Assembly: GCA_964412845.1 (NCBI GenBank)
Contig: CAYPQM010000056.1
Span: 1 to 36,799, forward strand
Direction of reading: 5' to 3'
Source: JAWWPY01 sp964412845
Lineage (GTDB): Bacteria > Actinomycetota > Actinomycetes > Streptosporangiales > Streptosporangiaceae
Length of the DNA stretch: 36,799 bases
The notes below the pieces were generated by a model. That model saw only the letters and a list, made by a program, of their open reading frames with translations, was not told the origin of the DNA and did not search any database. How positions within the stretch are numbered: the stretch's first letter is position 1; each line of letters starts with the position of its first letter. A program made the position numbers and the translations under genes. This document shows, one piece after another, positions 17,037 through 24,689 of the stretch.

Positions 17037-17528
17037 CACGCGGCCAGTTACCTGATCCGGGCGGCCACCGAGAGCGACCTCGACGCGCTGGCCGGCTTCG
17101 AGATAGAGATCGCCCGGGTCTCCTTCGGCGACGACGCCATCGCCGATCCCGCCCTGCACCGCAAGCGGGTGTCCGGCGCGCTGGGCAAGCCCGGGGAGAT
17201 CACCCTGGTGGCCGCCGCGCGGGCGGCGCCGGAGGTGGCGGTGGGCTGGGCGTGGCTGTCCGGCCGGACCAACTCGCTGACCGGAGCCAGGTATGGCAAT
17301 TTCCGGTCACTCGCCGTGGCCGACATCCCGGACCGCGCGCAGGTCGCTGAGCAGCTCATGGCCGCGCTGCTCGCGGCGGCCGACGAGGCCGGATTCGGGC
17401 AGCTCACCGGAAAGGTCCACGCCAGGAACCTCGGCATGCGCGCGGTGTACCGGCAGTTCGGCTTTGAGGCGACGCACATCACCATGGAGCGGCGCGCCCC
17501 GTTCACCGGTCCTGGGACGCCGCCGTGA
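17028..17528 (+). CDS. GNAT-family N-acyltransferase
   Basis: A 166-residue GNAT protein: YLIRAATESDLDALAGFE (strand 1/helix 1), VAVGWAWLSGR (strand 4), FRSLAVADIPDRAQVAEQLM (pyrophosphate-binding region A; the usual Q/RxxGxG/A reads RAQVAEQ, a weak match), and VHARNLGMRAVYRQFGFEATH (motif B, the NxxxxxxYxxxGF pattern). GNATs move an acyl group from CoA, or sometimes from ACP, to an amine. Its position right after bpsA makes a polyamine acceptor an attractive guess, but nothing in the sequence proves it. The start is GTG 17028 inside the second copy of a direct repeat; an upstream in-frame extension would overlap bpsA deeply and is unlikely. Confidence 0.85.
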   Translation: MTPHAASYLIRAATESDLDALAGFEIEIARVSFGDDAIADPALHRKRVSGALGKPGEITLVAAARAAPEVAVGWAWLSGRTNSLTGARYGNFRSLAVADIPDRAQVAEQLMAALLAAADEAGFGQLTGKVHARNLGMRAVYRQFGFEATHITMERRAPFTGPGTPP

Positions 17529-17544
17529 CCACGACGGCCGCGTC

Positions 17545-18657
17545 ATGACCATGCCCACGGTCAAGTGCGTGGTCTGGGACATCGACAACACCCTGCTGTC
17601 CGGCGTCTACCTGGAGTCAGCCGCGCAGCCGCCAGCAGCGGACCCCCAGATGACCGCCGTGCTGAAAGAACTGGCCAGCCGGGGCATCGTGCACGCCATC
17701 GCGAGCCGCAACCCGCCGGCCGCCGCCGCCTATGCCGCGCAGGCCACCGGTTGCGAGTTCGTCGCGGCCGAGTGCGGCTGGGGCCGCAAGTCGGACGCCG
17801 TGGCGCGGATCGCCGCGGAACTGAACATCGCCCCGGGCACGCTGGCCTTCGTGGACGACGATCCGTACGAGCGGGCCGAGGTGAGTTTCGCCCTGCCGCC
17901 GGTTCTCGTGCTCTCCCCGGAGGACATGGCCGACGCGGTGGGCTGGCCGGAGTTCAGCCCTTCGGTGATCACTCCGGAAGCACGCCGCCGCGGCGCGATG
18001 TACGCGCAGCGCCGCCGCAGGCTGGCGGCAGAGCGGTCATTCGGCGGGTCCAGGGAGGAGTTCCTGCGATCCTGCGGCACGCAGGTCAGCATCGCCGCAG
18101 CGGAGGCGGCGGACGTGCCCCGGCTGCATGAGCTGTCCGAGCGGACCAGCCAGTTCAATTCGGCGGGCGCAGGCCTGACCGAGGAGGCATTCCGGTCGAT
18201 GATCTGCGCGACGGGGCCCTCCGCGCTGCAGCCGGGGCCCGGGGCAGCGGCCCGGGGCGTGCTTACGGTGCGGCTGCGGGACACCTTCGGGGACGACGGC
18301 CTGGTCGGCGCCAGCGTGACCGAGCAGGGCCCGGGGACCTGGACAGTGCGGCTGCTCATGATGTCCTGCCGGGCCATGGGCCGCGGCGTCATCGAGGGCC
18401 TGCTGGCCTGGCTGGCCCGGCTGGCGGCCCGGGAAGGTGCCGAGGCACTGCAGATCCCGTGCGCGCTCAATGACCGCAACGTGCCGCTGCGGCTCGCCCT
18501 GGCGGCCGCGGGTTTCCGGGCGGCGGCCAGCCAGCCGGCGGGCGGGGCCGGGACAGCGGGCGGGGCCGGGACAGCGGGCCGGGCGGTGTTCCGGCTGGAC
18601 CTGGGCGGGCCGCTGCCGGAACTGCCGGGCTGGGTCAGCGGCCCGGGTGAGCCGTGA
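17545..18657 (+). CDS. FkbH-like HAD-IIIC phosphatase fused to GNAT domain
   Basis: A 370-residue two-domain protein. The N-terminal HAD domain has the nucleophile motif VVWDIDNTLLSG (Asp12, Asp14), AIASRNP, GRKSD (Lys) and AFVDDDPYERAEVSFA. The link TSQFNSAGAGLTEEAF and the C-terminal GNAT domain (DGLVGASV, IPCALNDRNVPLRLALAAAGF) match FkbH. FkbH proteins load a glyceryl group from 1,3-bisphosphoglycerate onto an ACP, and the next gene encodes one. The start ATG 17545 (or 17551) lies 16 bases after the GNAT stop; the stop overlaps the ACP start (GTGA). A perfect 18-bp duplication adds GGAGTA near the C-terminus. Confidence 0.87.
   Translation: MTMPTVKCVVWDIDNTLLSGVYLESAAQPPAADPQMTAVLKELASRGIVHAIASRNPPAAAAYAAQATGCEFVAAECGWGRKSDAVARIAAELNIAPGTLAFVDDDPYERAEVSFALPPVLVLSPEDMADAVGWPEFSPSVITPEARRRGAMYAQRRRRLAAERSFGGSREEFLRSCGTQVSIAAAEAADVPRLHELSERTSQFNSAGAGLTEEAFRSMICATGPSALQPGPGAAARGVLTVRLRDTFGDDGLVGASVTEQGPGTWTVRLLMMSCRAMGRGVIEGLLAWLARLAAREGAEALQIPCALNDRNVPLRLALAAAGFRAAASQPAGGAGTAGGAGTAGRAVFRLDLGGPLPELPGWVSGPGEP
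18541..18576 (+). repeat. Perfect 18-bp tandem repeat, two copies
   Basis: Two identical 18-base units (18541-18558, 18559-18576) lie in frame in the FkbH-like gene and encode a doubled Gly/Ala/Thr hexapeptide in a loop between the GNAT core and the last strand. Confidence 0.9.
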
Positions 18658-18956
18658 GCGCCGGCGCGGGCCCAGCAAGCGCCGCGGCAGCCGCGATCGC
18701 TGATGAGATCCGCCGCATCCTGGCCGTGGCCACCGGGCGCCCGGAGATGCTGGACATACCGGCGGACATGCCGCTGTTCGGGCAGGCTGTCGCGCTCGAC
18801 TCGCTGACCGGCACGCTGCTGCTGCGGGAAATACGGCAGCGGTTCGGCGTCGATGTCGCCGCCGACGATCTCAACCTCGACGCGCTGGCCACTCTCGGCA
18901 CCCTGGCCGCCTTCGTCGGCGAGCGCGCGGCCGCTGACACCACCGGCGCCGGCTGA
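18654..18956 (+). CDS. Stand-alone acyl carrier protein
   Basis: A 100-residue ACP. The phosphopantetheine site is Ser50 in ALDSLTGTLLL, followed by the typical helix III region REIRQRFGVDVAADDLNLDALATLGTLAAFV. The N-terminal ~12 residues are an Ala/Gly-rich extension. The GTG start overlaps the stop of the FkbH-like gene (GTGA), and its stop overlaps the ATG of the PPTase gene (TGATG), so the three are tightly coupled. The expected role is to carry the glyceryl or other acyl unit loaded by the FkbH-like protein. It differs from a fatty-acid AcpP in context, as no fab genes are nearby. Confidence 0.9.
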   Translation: MSAGAGPASAAAAAIADEIRRILAVATGRPEMLDIPADMPLFGQAVALDSLTGTLLLREIRQRFGVDVAADDLNLDALATLGTLAAFVGERAAADTTGAG

Positions 18957-19666
18957 TGCGGCCCCGGCCAGCAGTGTCCGGCGCGGACCTGTGGTGGTTC
19001 GATATCCGCTCGGTCCACCCCAGCCCCGCCGACCTGGCCGACCTCGACGAGGCCGAGCGCGCCAAAGCAGGCTCGTTCGCCTTTGCCGCCGACCGGCACC
19101 GTTATCAGGCCGCGCATGTCATGTTGCGCCAGGTGCTGTCCAGCTACCTCGACGTCCCGCCCGGGGAACTGGTGGTAGGCCGGGTCCCGTGCCCGCAGTG
19201 CGGCGGACCGGACGGCCGCCCCGTGCTGGCCGGCCCGGGGAGCGCGGGCGGCCCGCAGTTCTCGCTGGCGCACAGCGGTGACGCCGTGCTGGTGGCGGTC
19301 GCGGCCCAGCCGGTGGGCATCGACGTGGAACAGGAGCCGCGCGGGTGCATGTGCTCGATGACCTCGGCGATGCACCGTGGCGACGCGTCCGTCATCACCG
19401 CGCTGCCCGAACCGGAGCGGCACGAGGCGATCATCCGCTGGTGGGTGCGGGCCGAGGCGGTGCTCAAGTGCACCGGGGCAGGCATCGCCCACGGGCTGGA
19501 CGGCTTTCCCGTGGTCAGCGGGCCTGCAGGCGCCCCGGTGCACGGCTGCTCGGTTGACCCGGTCGCCTCCCCGCCGGGCTACCGGGCGGCGATCGCCCTC
19601 GCCGGGACTGCCGGGGTCGCCGCGCTCGCCGTCCGCGCAGCGTGGCCCCCGTCGGCCGGCGGGTAA
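18956..19666 (+). CDS. 4'-phosphopantetheinyl transferase
   Basis: A 236-residue Sfp/AcpT-superfamily enzyme that attaches the phosphopantetheine arm of CoA to carrier proteins. Motifs: FSLAHSGDAVLVAVA, the Mg-binding GIDVEQ (121-126), and WWVRAEAVLKCTGAGI (162-177), equivalent to the family W(T/S)xKEAxxK with the Glu and Lys kept. The N-terminal half has WWFDIRSVHPSPADL and a CPQCGG that may bind a metal. It starts at ATG 18956, sharing one base with the ACP stop, so it very likely activates that ACP. The stop is TAA. Confidence 0.92.
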   Translation: MRPRPAVSGADLWWFDIRSVHPSPADLADLDEAERAKAGSFAFAADRHRYQAAHVMLRQVLSSYLDVPPGELVVGRVPCPQCGGPDGRPVLAGPGSAGGPQFSLAHSGDAVLVAVAAQPVGIDVEQEPRGCMCSMTSAMHRGDASVITALPEPERHEAIIRWWVRAEAVLKCTGAGIAHGLDGFPVVSGPAGAPVHGCSVDPVASPPGYRAAIALAGTAGVAALAVRAAWPPSAGG

Positions 19667-19704
19667 TCTCATCGCAGGCAGCGGCGCTGTGCGCGGAGGT
19701 AGAC

Positions 19705-20889
19705 ATGACGGCGGTTTTCGCGGTGGACGCCTGCCGGACCCCGGTGGGCAAGATCAAGGGCGCACTGTCCTCCGTCCGGCCGGACCATCTCACCGCTGAT
19801 GTGCTCCGGGCGCTGCTCGCCCGCAGCCCATGGCTGGACCCGGCGCGGATCGACGACGTGTACTGGGGGGCCGCCAACCAGGCCGGCGAGGACAACAGGA
19901 ACGTGGCGCGGATGGGTGTGCTGCTGGCCGGCCTTCCGGTGGAGGTGCCCGGCGCGACCGTGAACCGGCTGTGCGGGTCCGGGCTGGAGGCGATCGCCAG
20001 CGCCGCCCGGGCCATTGCCTGCGGTGACGCGGACATCGTGCTGGCCGGGGGTGCGGAGTCGATGACCAGGGCGCCGTTCGTGCTGCCCCGCGCGGCGGAC
20101 CCGTTCCCCCGCGAGGCCGGGGTCGCCGACACCAGGCTCGGCTGGCGGCTGGTCAGCCCGCTGATGCAGGAGATGTACCCGCCGATCACCCTGGGCGAGA
20201 CCGCGGAGAACGTGGCGAACCGCTACGGCGTCAGCCGCGAGCGCCAGGACGAGTTCGCGTTGCGCAGTCACCAGCGCGCCGCCGCCGCGCAGCAGGCCGG
20301 GCGGTTCACTGGCGAGATCGTCCCGGTCACCGCCACTGGCCGGGAGATCAGCCAGGATGAGAGCATACGGCCGGACCTGACCCTGGCCGACCTGGCGGCC
20401 AAGCGGCCCGTGTTCCGCGCCGGGGGCACGGTGACCGGGGGGAACTCCTCGCCGCTCAACGACGGCGCGGCCGGGCTGCTTCTCGTGTCGGAGAAGGTTC
20501 TTTCCGAGGTGGGAGCGGCGCCGCTGGCCCGGTACGTCGGCACGTCCGCCGCGGGCGTGCATCCTGACTACATGGGCATCGGCCCGGTGCCCGCCATGGG
20601 CAAGGTGCTGGGCCGCGCTGGCTGGCAAGTCAGCCGCCTCGACCTCCTCGAGGTCAACGAGGCGTTCGCGGCGCAGGCGGTGGCCGTGTCTGACGAACTC
20701 AAACTCGACCCGGACCGGGTCAATGTCAATGGCGGAGCGATCGCCATCGGGCACCCACTCGGCTGCTCCGGCGCGCGGATCACCACCACGCTGCTGCATG
20801 AGTTCCGGCGGCGAGGCGCGACGCGGGCCGCGGCCACCATGTGCATCGGTGTCGGCCAGGGCATCGCCACCCTCTGGCAGGCCGCGTAG
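19705..20889 (+). CDS. Acetyl-CoA acetyltransferase (thiolase)
   Basis: A 394-residue thiolase II. The active-site Cys90 lies in NRLCGSGLEA; GGNSSPLNDGAAG, the His in NGGAIAIGHPLGCSGAR (about 350) and the second Cys in MCIGVGQG (about 380) complete the site. It condenses or cleaves acyl-CoA in the cytosol. I chose ATG 19705, with GGAGGT at 19695-19700. It follows the PPTase gene by 38 bases on the same strand, so it may be the last gene of the bpsA operon or a separate lipid-metabolism gene. It has a TAG stop followed by a strong hairpin. Confidence 0.93.
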   Translation: MTAVFAVDACRTPVGKIKGALSSVRPDHLTADVLRALLARSPWLDPARIDDVYWGAANQAGEDNRNVARMGVLLAGLPVEVPGATVNRLCGSGLEAIASAARAIACGDADIVLAGGAESMTRAPFVLPRAADPFPREAGVADTRLGWRLVSPLMQEMYPPITLGETAENVANRYGVSRERQDEFALRSHQRAAAAQQAGRFTGEIVPVTATGREISQDESIRPDLTLADLAAKRPVFRAGGTVTGGNSSPLNDGAAGLLLVSEKVLSEVGAAPLARYVGTSAAGVHPDYMGIGPVPAMGKVLGRAGWQVSRLDLLEVNEAFAAQAVAVSDELKLDPDRVNVNGGAIAIGHPLGCSGARITTTLLHEFRRRGATRAAATMCIGVGQGIATLWQAA

Positions 20890-20919
20890 CGGCCCATCGC
20901 CATCGGCTGGCCTGGTGAG

Positions 20920-20956
20920 GGCCCGTCACCGCGAGGGTCACTCGCGGTGACGGGCC
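20920..20956. terminator. Bidirectional hairpin terminator
   Basis: A perfect 16-bp stem (20920-20935 with 20941-20956) with the 5-base loop GGTCA lies between the convergent thiolase and HesB-like genes, 4 bases from the latter's stop codon. There is no U-run on either strand. It is the strongest hairpin I noticed in the window. Confidence 0.8.
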
Positions 20957-20960
20957 ACGC

Positions 20961-21248
20961 TCATGGCGTCTGCAAGGCCACCGTGAACGCCACCGTTCCC
21001 TCGGCGTCCACCTGCGCGTCAAGCGCCTTGTCGTCGAGCGCGGCGGCCGCGTTGGCTTCCAGGAACACGCGCGCGCCGTTCTCCTCGATCACCTGGTCCC
21101 CGGCGACCGGGTTCTCGGCCAGTGTCACCTGGAACGAAGGCGCGTCCGCATCCTGGGCCATGATGCGCAAGCCGGTGTCTTCGGGCAGTTCGGGCTGCGA
21201 GGTGAGGGTCAGGATGGCTGTCACAGCACTGTCGGTCAGGGTCAGCAT
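20961..21248 (-). CDS. HesB/IscA-like protein lacking cysteines
   Basis: A 95-residue protein with the HesB/IscA pattern: MLTLTDSAVTAILTL, then GLRIMAQD, FQVTLAENPVAGDQVIEENGARVFLE, and a short beta-rich end. The three Cys that bind Fe or Fe-S in IscA/ErpA are all missing; there is no Cys in the protein at all, so Fe-S scaffold function is not expected. Similar Cys-free proteins occur in actinomycetes, with unknown role. I chose ATG 21248 because GGAGG stands 8 bases upstream; an in-frame start at 21317 is weaker. It follows HelD on the same strand by 106 AT-rich bases, enough for its own promoter. Confidence 0.72.
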   Translation of the reverse strand: MLTLTDSAVTAILTLTSQPELPEDTGLRIMAQDADAPSFQVTLAENPVAGDQVIEENGARVFLEANAAAALDDKALDAQVDAEGTVAFTVALQTP

Positions 21249-21354
21249 CGGTGTTTCCTCCACTCGTGGATGCATCGCTTTGACCTGCTCCCCACTACCC
21301 GCCTGGATCGCACTCATTCGGCATTCCGGAAATTCAATGGGCTTTACAATTTAT

Positions 21355-23673
21355 TCAAACGTTATGAGCGGCCTCGTGCCTGCCGTCAGTTATCCGGGGC
21401 CGCATCCGCGCCAGCACGGCCGGCGGCTGGCCACTGTGCAGCACGCCCAGGTGCTGAGTGGCGCGGGTCAGCGCCACGTAGAGGTCGCCCGCGCCGCGTG
21501 GGGAATCGGCCAGGATCCGGTGCGGGTCGACGACGAACACCGAGTCGAACTCAAGACCCTTGGCCTGGGCGACGCTGAGCACGACGACCTGGCTGGACAG
21601 TTCGGGCTCCTCACCGACGGCGGCGTCGGGGACCTGGGCGCGGACCGCCTGGCCCAGTTCCGCCAGGCGGGTCGCGGGCACGATCACCGCCAGCCGCCCA
21701 TCGCTCATGCTGGCCGCCTCCCTGGCCACCAGCTCAGCCAGCCGCCCGGGCAGGTCCGTCTCCGGCACCTCCTCGCGCCAGGGCTGGACGCCGGATTCGC
21801 GGACCGAGCGCGGCGGCTCCAGCGACGGGTCGATCCCGGTCAGGACGTCGGCGGCGACCGCCATGATCTCGGCCGGTGCCCGGTAGTTGATACTCAGCCG
21901 CTCCAGCCGCCACCGGTCCTGCACATGCGGCCCGAGGACTCGCTGCCACGATGACGTGCCCGCCAGGTCGCCGGTCTGCGCGACGTCCCCGACCAGGGTC
22001 ATTGACCGGGCCGGGCAGCGCCGCATCAGCATCCGCCAGGCCATCTCGGAGAGTTCCTGCGCCTCGTCCACGATGACATGCCCGAAGGCCCAGGTCCGGT
22101 CGATCGCCGCGCGCTCGGCCGCGGTCAGGTACGTCTCGTCGTAATTCCGCTCCGCCAGCCTGGTCGCGTCGATCATGTCGTAACCGGTGAGGATCTCCGG
22201 GTCGGGGTCGTCGGACACGTCCCGGGCCAGGATGTCCAGCACGCCCTGCGCGTAGGCGATCCGCTCCCGCCGGTCCCGCTCCTGGGCCGCGCGGGCGGCC
22301 CGGTCGTCCTCGCCGAGCAACTCGGCCGCCTCGTCGATCAGCGGGACGTCGGCGGCCGTCCACCCGCCGCCCGGATCGCGGCGCAGCAGATCCCGTTCCG
22401 CGCTGGTCAGCTCCGGCGCCGCGGCGGACAGCCGGTCGGCGGCGGAGAACAGGTCATCGAGCAGCCGCTGCGGAGTCAGCACCGGCCAGAACTGGTCCAG
22501 GGCCGCCCTGACGGCGCGCTCGGTGGCCACTTCCCGGCGCAGGTCCGCGATGTCGTCGGCGCTGAGCAGGTTTCCCTCGCCCAGCACATTCGCACCGACC
22601 CGGTCGGCGAGCTGCTGGGTGAGCGCCTCGATGATCTCCCGGGCGAAGATCGGCCGGGCGGCGTTGTGCGGCCTGCGGGATCGCCGGGCCCGGGTCCGCG
22701 CGGCCGAGACGATACGCCGGTCCAGCTGGAGCGGCACCCGGTCCACGACGATCTCCAGAGCGTCGGCCGGCACCGCCTCGCGGTCGCGCACCGCGGCGGC
22801 CACCACGCCGGCCATCGCCAGCCTGCCCTTGACCTCCGCGGCCGCGGGCGGCTCGGCCCGGTGCGCGCTGATCCCGGGAAACAGGTCGCCAATGGTGGAC
22901 ATCAGCACGCCGGTCTCGCCCAGTGACGGCAGGACCTGCCCGATGTAGCGCAGGAACGTGGTGTTCGGGCCGATGATCAGCACACCGCGCTTGGACAGCT
23001 GTTCCCGGTGCGTGTACAGCAGGAAGGCCGCGCGGTGCAGGGCGACCGCGGTCTTTCCGGTGCCAGGTCCGCCCTGGACGACAAGCACGCCGCTCAGCCC
23101 GGAACGGATGATCGCGTCCTGCTCGGCCTGGATGGTCTCGACGATGTCGCTCATCCGGCCGGTCCGCCCGGCGGTGACCGCCGCCAGCAGCGCGGCCTCG
23201 CCGGTCAGGCCCTGGTGCTGGCCCGGGTCGGCGGTGGCCAGGTCGAGCACTTCGTCGTCCAGGCTGATGACCGTCCGGTGCCGGGTCTTGATGTACCGGC
23301 GGCGCCGCACGCCGTCGGGCGAGGCGGCCGTGGCGAGATAAAATGGGCGCGCGGCCGGGGCGCGCCAGTCCATCAGCAGCGGCTCGTAGTCAGCCGACTC
23401 GTCCCGGATGCCGATCCGGCCGATGTGGTGTGTTTCGCCAGCCTCGAAATCGAGCCGGCCGAAGCACAGCCCGTTCTCCGCCGCGTCGAATTGGGCGATC
23501 TGGCGAAAATACATGGCGGTCAGCGCATCGCGTTCCGACCGGGCCTGATGCGTCCCGCCTGGTTCCTTCATCACCCTGGCCAGCCGGGTGGAGGCGCGTT
23601 CCCGGATGCTGTCGAGCCGACCGTAGAGCATGGAAATGTATTCCTGCTCCTGTGCCATTTCTCCGTTCGACAA
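21355..23673 (-). CDS. helD: HelD-like RNA polymerase recycling motor (UvrD-like ATPase)
   Basis: A 772-residue superfamily 1 ATPase. The N-terminal coiled-coil arm (EQEYISMLYGRLDSIRERAS) leads to the 1A domain with Walker A GGPGTGKT (201-208), preceded by a Q-motif-like QAEQDAIIRS. Later come VIVDEAQELSEMAWRML (Walker B), LVGDVAQTGD and LVVL/VAQAKGLEFDSVFVVDP. HelD pulls RNA polymerase off DNA and in some actinomycetes protects against rifampicin. The start is TTG 23673: GGGAGAGG lies 4 bases upstream, while the in-frame ATG 23658 has its purine run too close. I find no rifamycin-associated element (RAE inverted repeat) in the upstream 200 bases. The stop is TGA. Confidence 0.9.
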   Translation of the reverse strand: MSNGEMAQEQEYISMLYGRLDSIRERASTRLARVMKEPGGTHQARSERDALTAMYFRQIAQFDAAENGLCFGRLDFEAGETHHIGRIGIRDESADYEPLLMDWRAPAARPFYLATAASPDGVRRRRYIKTRHRTVISLDDEVLDLATADPGQHQGLTGEAALLAAVTAGRTGRMSDIVETIQAEQDAIIRSGLSGVLVVQGGPGTGKTAVALHRAAFLLYTHREQLSKRGVLIIGPNTTFLRYIGQVLPSLGETGVLMSTIGDLFPGISAHRAEPPAAAEVKGRLAMAGVVAAAVRDREAVPADALEIVVDRVPLQLDRRIVSAARTRARRSRRPHNAARPIFAREIIEALTQQLADRVGANVLGEGNLLSADDIADLRREVATERAVRAALDQFWPVLTPQRLLDDLFSAADRLSAAAPELTSAERDLLRRDPGGGWTAADVPLIDEAAELLGEDDRAARAAQERDRRERIAYAQGVLDILARDVSDDPDPEILTGYDMIDATRLAERNYDETYLTAAERAAIDRTWAFGHVIVDEAQELSEMAWRMLMRRCPARSMTLVGDVAQTGDLAGTSSWQRVLGPHVQDRWRLERLSINYRAPAEIMAVAADVLTGIDPSLEPPRSVRESGVQPWREEVPETDLPGRLAELVAREAASMSDGRLAVIVPATRLAELGQAVRAQVPDAAVGEEPELSSQVVVLSVAQAKGLEFDSVFVVDPHRILADSPRGAGDLYVALTRATQHLGVLHSGQPPAVLARMRPRITDGRHEAAHNV

Positions 23674-23897
23674 TTAGCCTCTCCCATGATATAATCCGGC
23701 AGCTTTTCATAATGCTCCCGTTTGCCCGCCCTCAATAATAAGCAATTCGGGACGTGCATTCTTCCGGGCCGCCCGGGGTGGAGCGCCGGGTCGGGCCGCC
23801 GAAGACCTCGCTCGCCGGCCGGCCGGCGGTGAGCCGCATGCGCGGCCGCCAGGTAAGGTCGGCCGCGGGTGTGTACCACGAGTGAGGGGGCCCCACC

Positions 23898-24644
23898 GTG
23901 GACCGAGGCACGAGCGGCCAGGGCGCCGCGGAGGACGCGGCCCGGGCGGCGCCTGGGGCGGCGCACGAGCCGCCGCGGCCGGGCCGCGGCGCGCCCCGCG
24001 GCGAACCGGACAGCGAGGCCCGGATCTGGACCGTGCCGAACGGAATCAGCCTGGCTCGTCTCGCTGGCGTCCCGGTGTTCCTGTGGCTGGTACTCGGGCC
24101 CAAGGCCGACGGCTGGGCGGTCGGCCTGCTGATTGCGGCCGGATTCTCCGACTGGCTGGACGGCAAGATAGCCCGCGCGTGGAATCAGCTGAGCCGTCTC
24201 GGTCAGGTGCTCGATCCCGCGGCTGACCGGCTCTATATTGCCGCCACGCTCGTCGGCCTGGCCGTCCGCGGCATCATTCCGTGGTGGCTGGTCGGCCTGC
24301 TGGTCGCCCGCGAACTGGTGCTGGGCGTGGCCCTGCTAGTGCTGCGCCGCTTCGGCTACCTGCCGCTGCAGGTAAGCCTGATCGGCAAGGCGGCCACCGC
24401 CTGCTTGCTGTACGCGTTCCCGCTGCTCTTTCTCGGCGCGCACGCCGGAACGCCGGCCGAGGTGGCCCGGATCACCGGCTGGGCTTTCGCGATCTGGGGC
24501 ACGGCACTCTACTGGACCGCGGCGGGGCTCTACCTGTCCCAGGCCCGGAACCTGATCTCACAGGTCCGGTCCGAGGCTGTAACGCAACCGGCCGGCGGCA
24601 CTGGCCTACCCGGCGGTAGCCCGCCCGCGGCCGGCCCGCGATGA
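23898..24644 (+). CDS. CDP-alcohol phosphatidyltransferase (PgsA-like)
   Basis: A 248-residue integral membrane enzyme with the CDP-alcohol motif D-x2-DG-x2-AR-x8-G-x3-D-x3-D in SDWLDGKIARAWNQLSR-LGQVLDPAADRL, and about five to six membrane helices. It swaps CMP of CDP-diacylglycerol for an alcohol such as glycerol-phosphate, making a phospholipid precursor. It corresponds in position to mycobacterial pgsA2. The N-terminal ~40 residues are a disordered Ala/Pro/Arg-rich extension before RIWTVPNGISLARL. GTG 23898 is chosen, with AGGGGG upstream. It is followed by the sugar-nucleotide transferase gene on the same strand, 45 bases later. Confidence 0.88.
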   Translation: MDRGTSGQGAAEDAARAAPGAAHEPPRPGRGAPRGEPDSEARIWTVPNGISLARLAGVPVFLWLVLGPKADGWAVGLLIAAGFSDWLDGKIARAWNQLSRLGQVLDPAADRLYIAATLVGLAVRGIIPWWLVGLLVARELVLGVALLVLRRFGYLPLQVSLIGKAATACLLYAFPLLFLGAHAGTPAEVARITGWAFAIWGTALYWTAAGLYLSQARNLISQVRSEAVTQPAGGTGLPGGSPPAAGPR

Positions 24645-24689
24645 TGGGAACGATGTGACGATGAGCGGACGAAGGGAGAGTCATCACCG

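Noticed and set aside
23473..23900. Rifamycin-associated element upstream of HelD
   Set aside because: I looked for the inverted-repeat RAE in the region before the TTG start and found no match.
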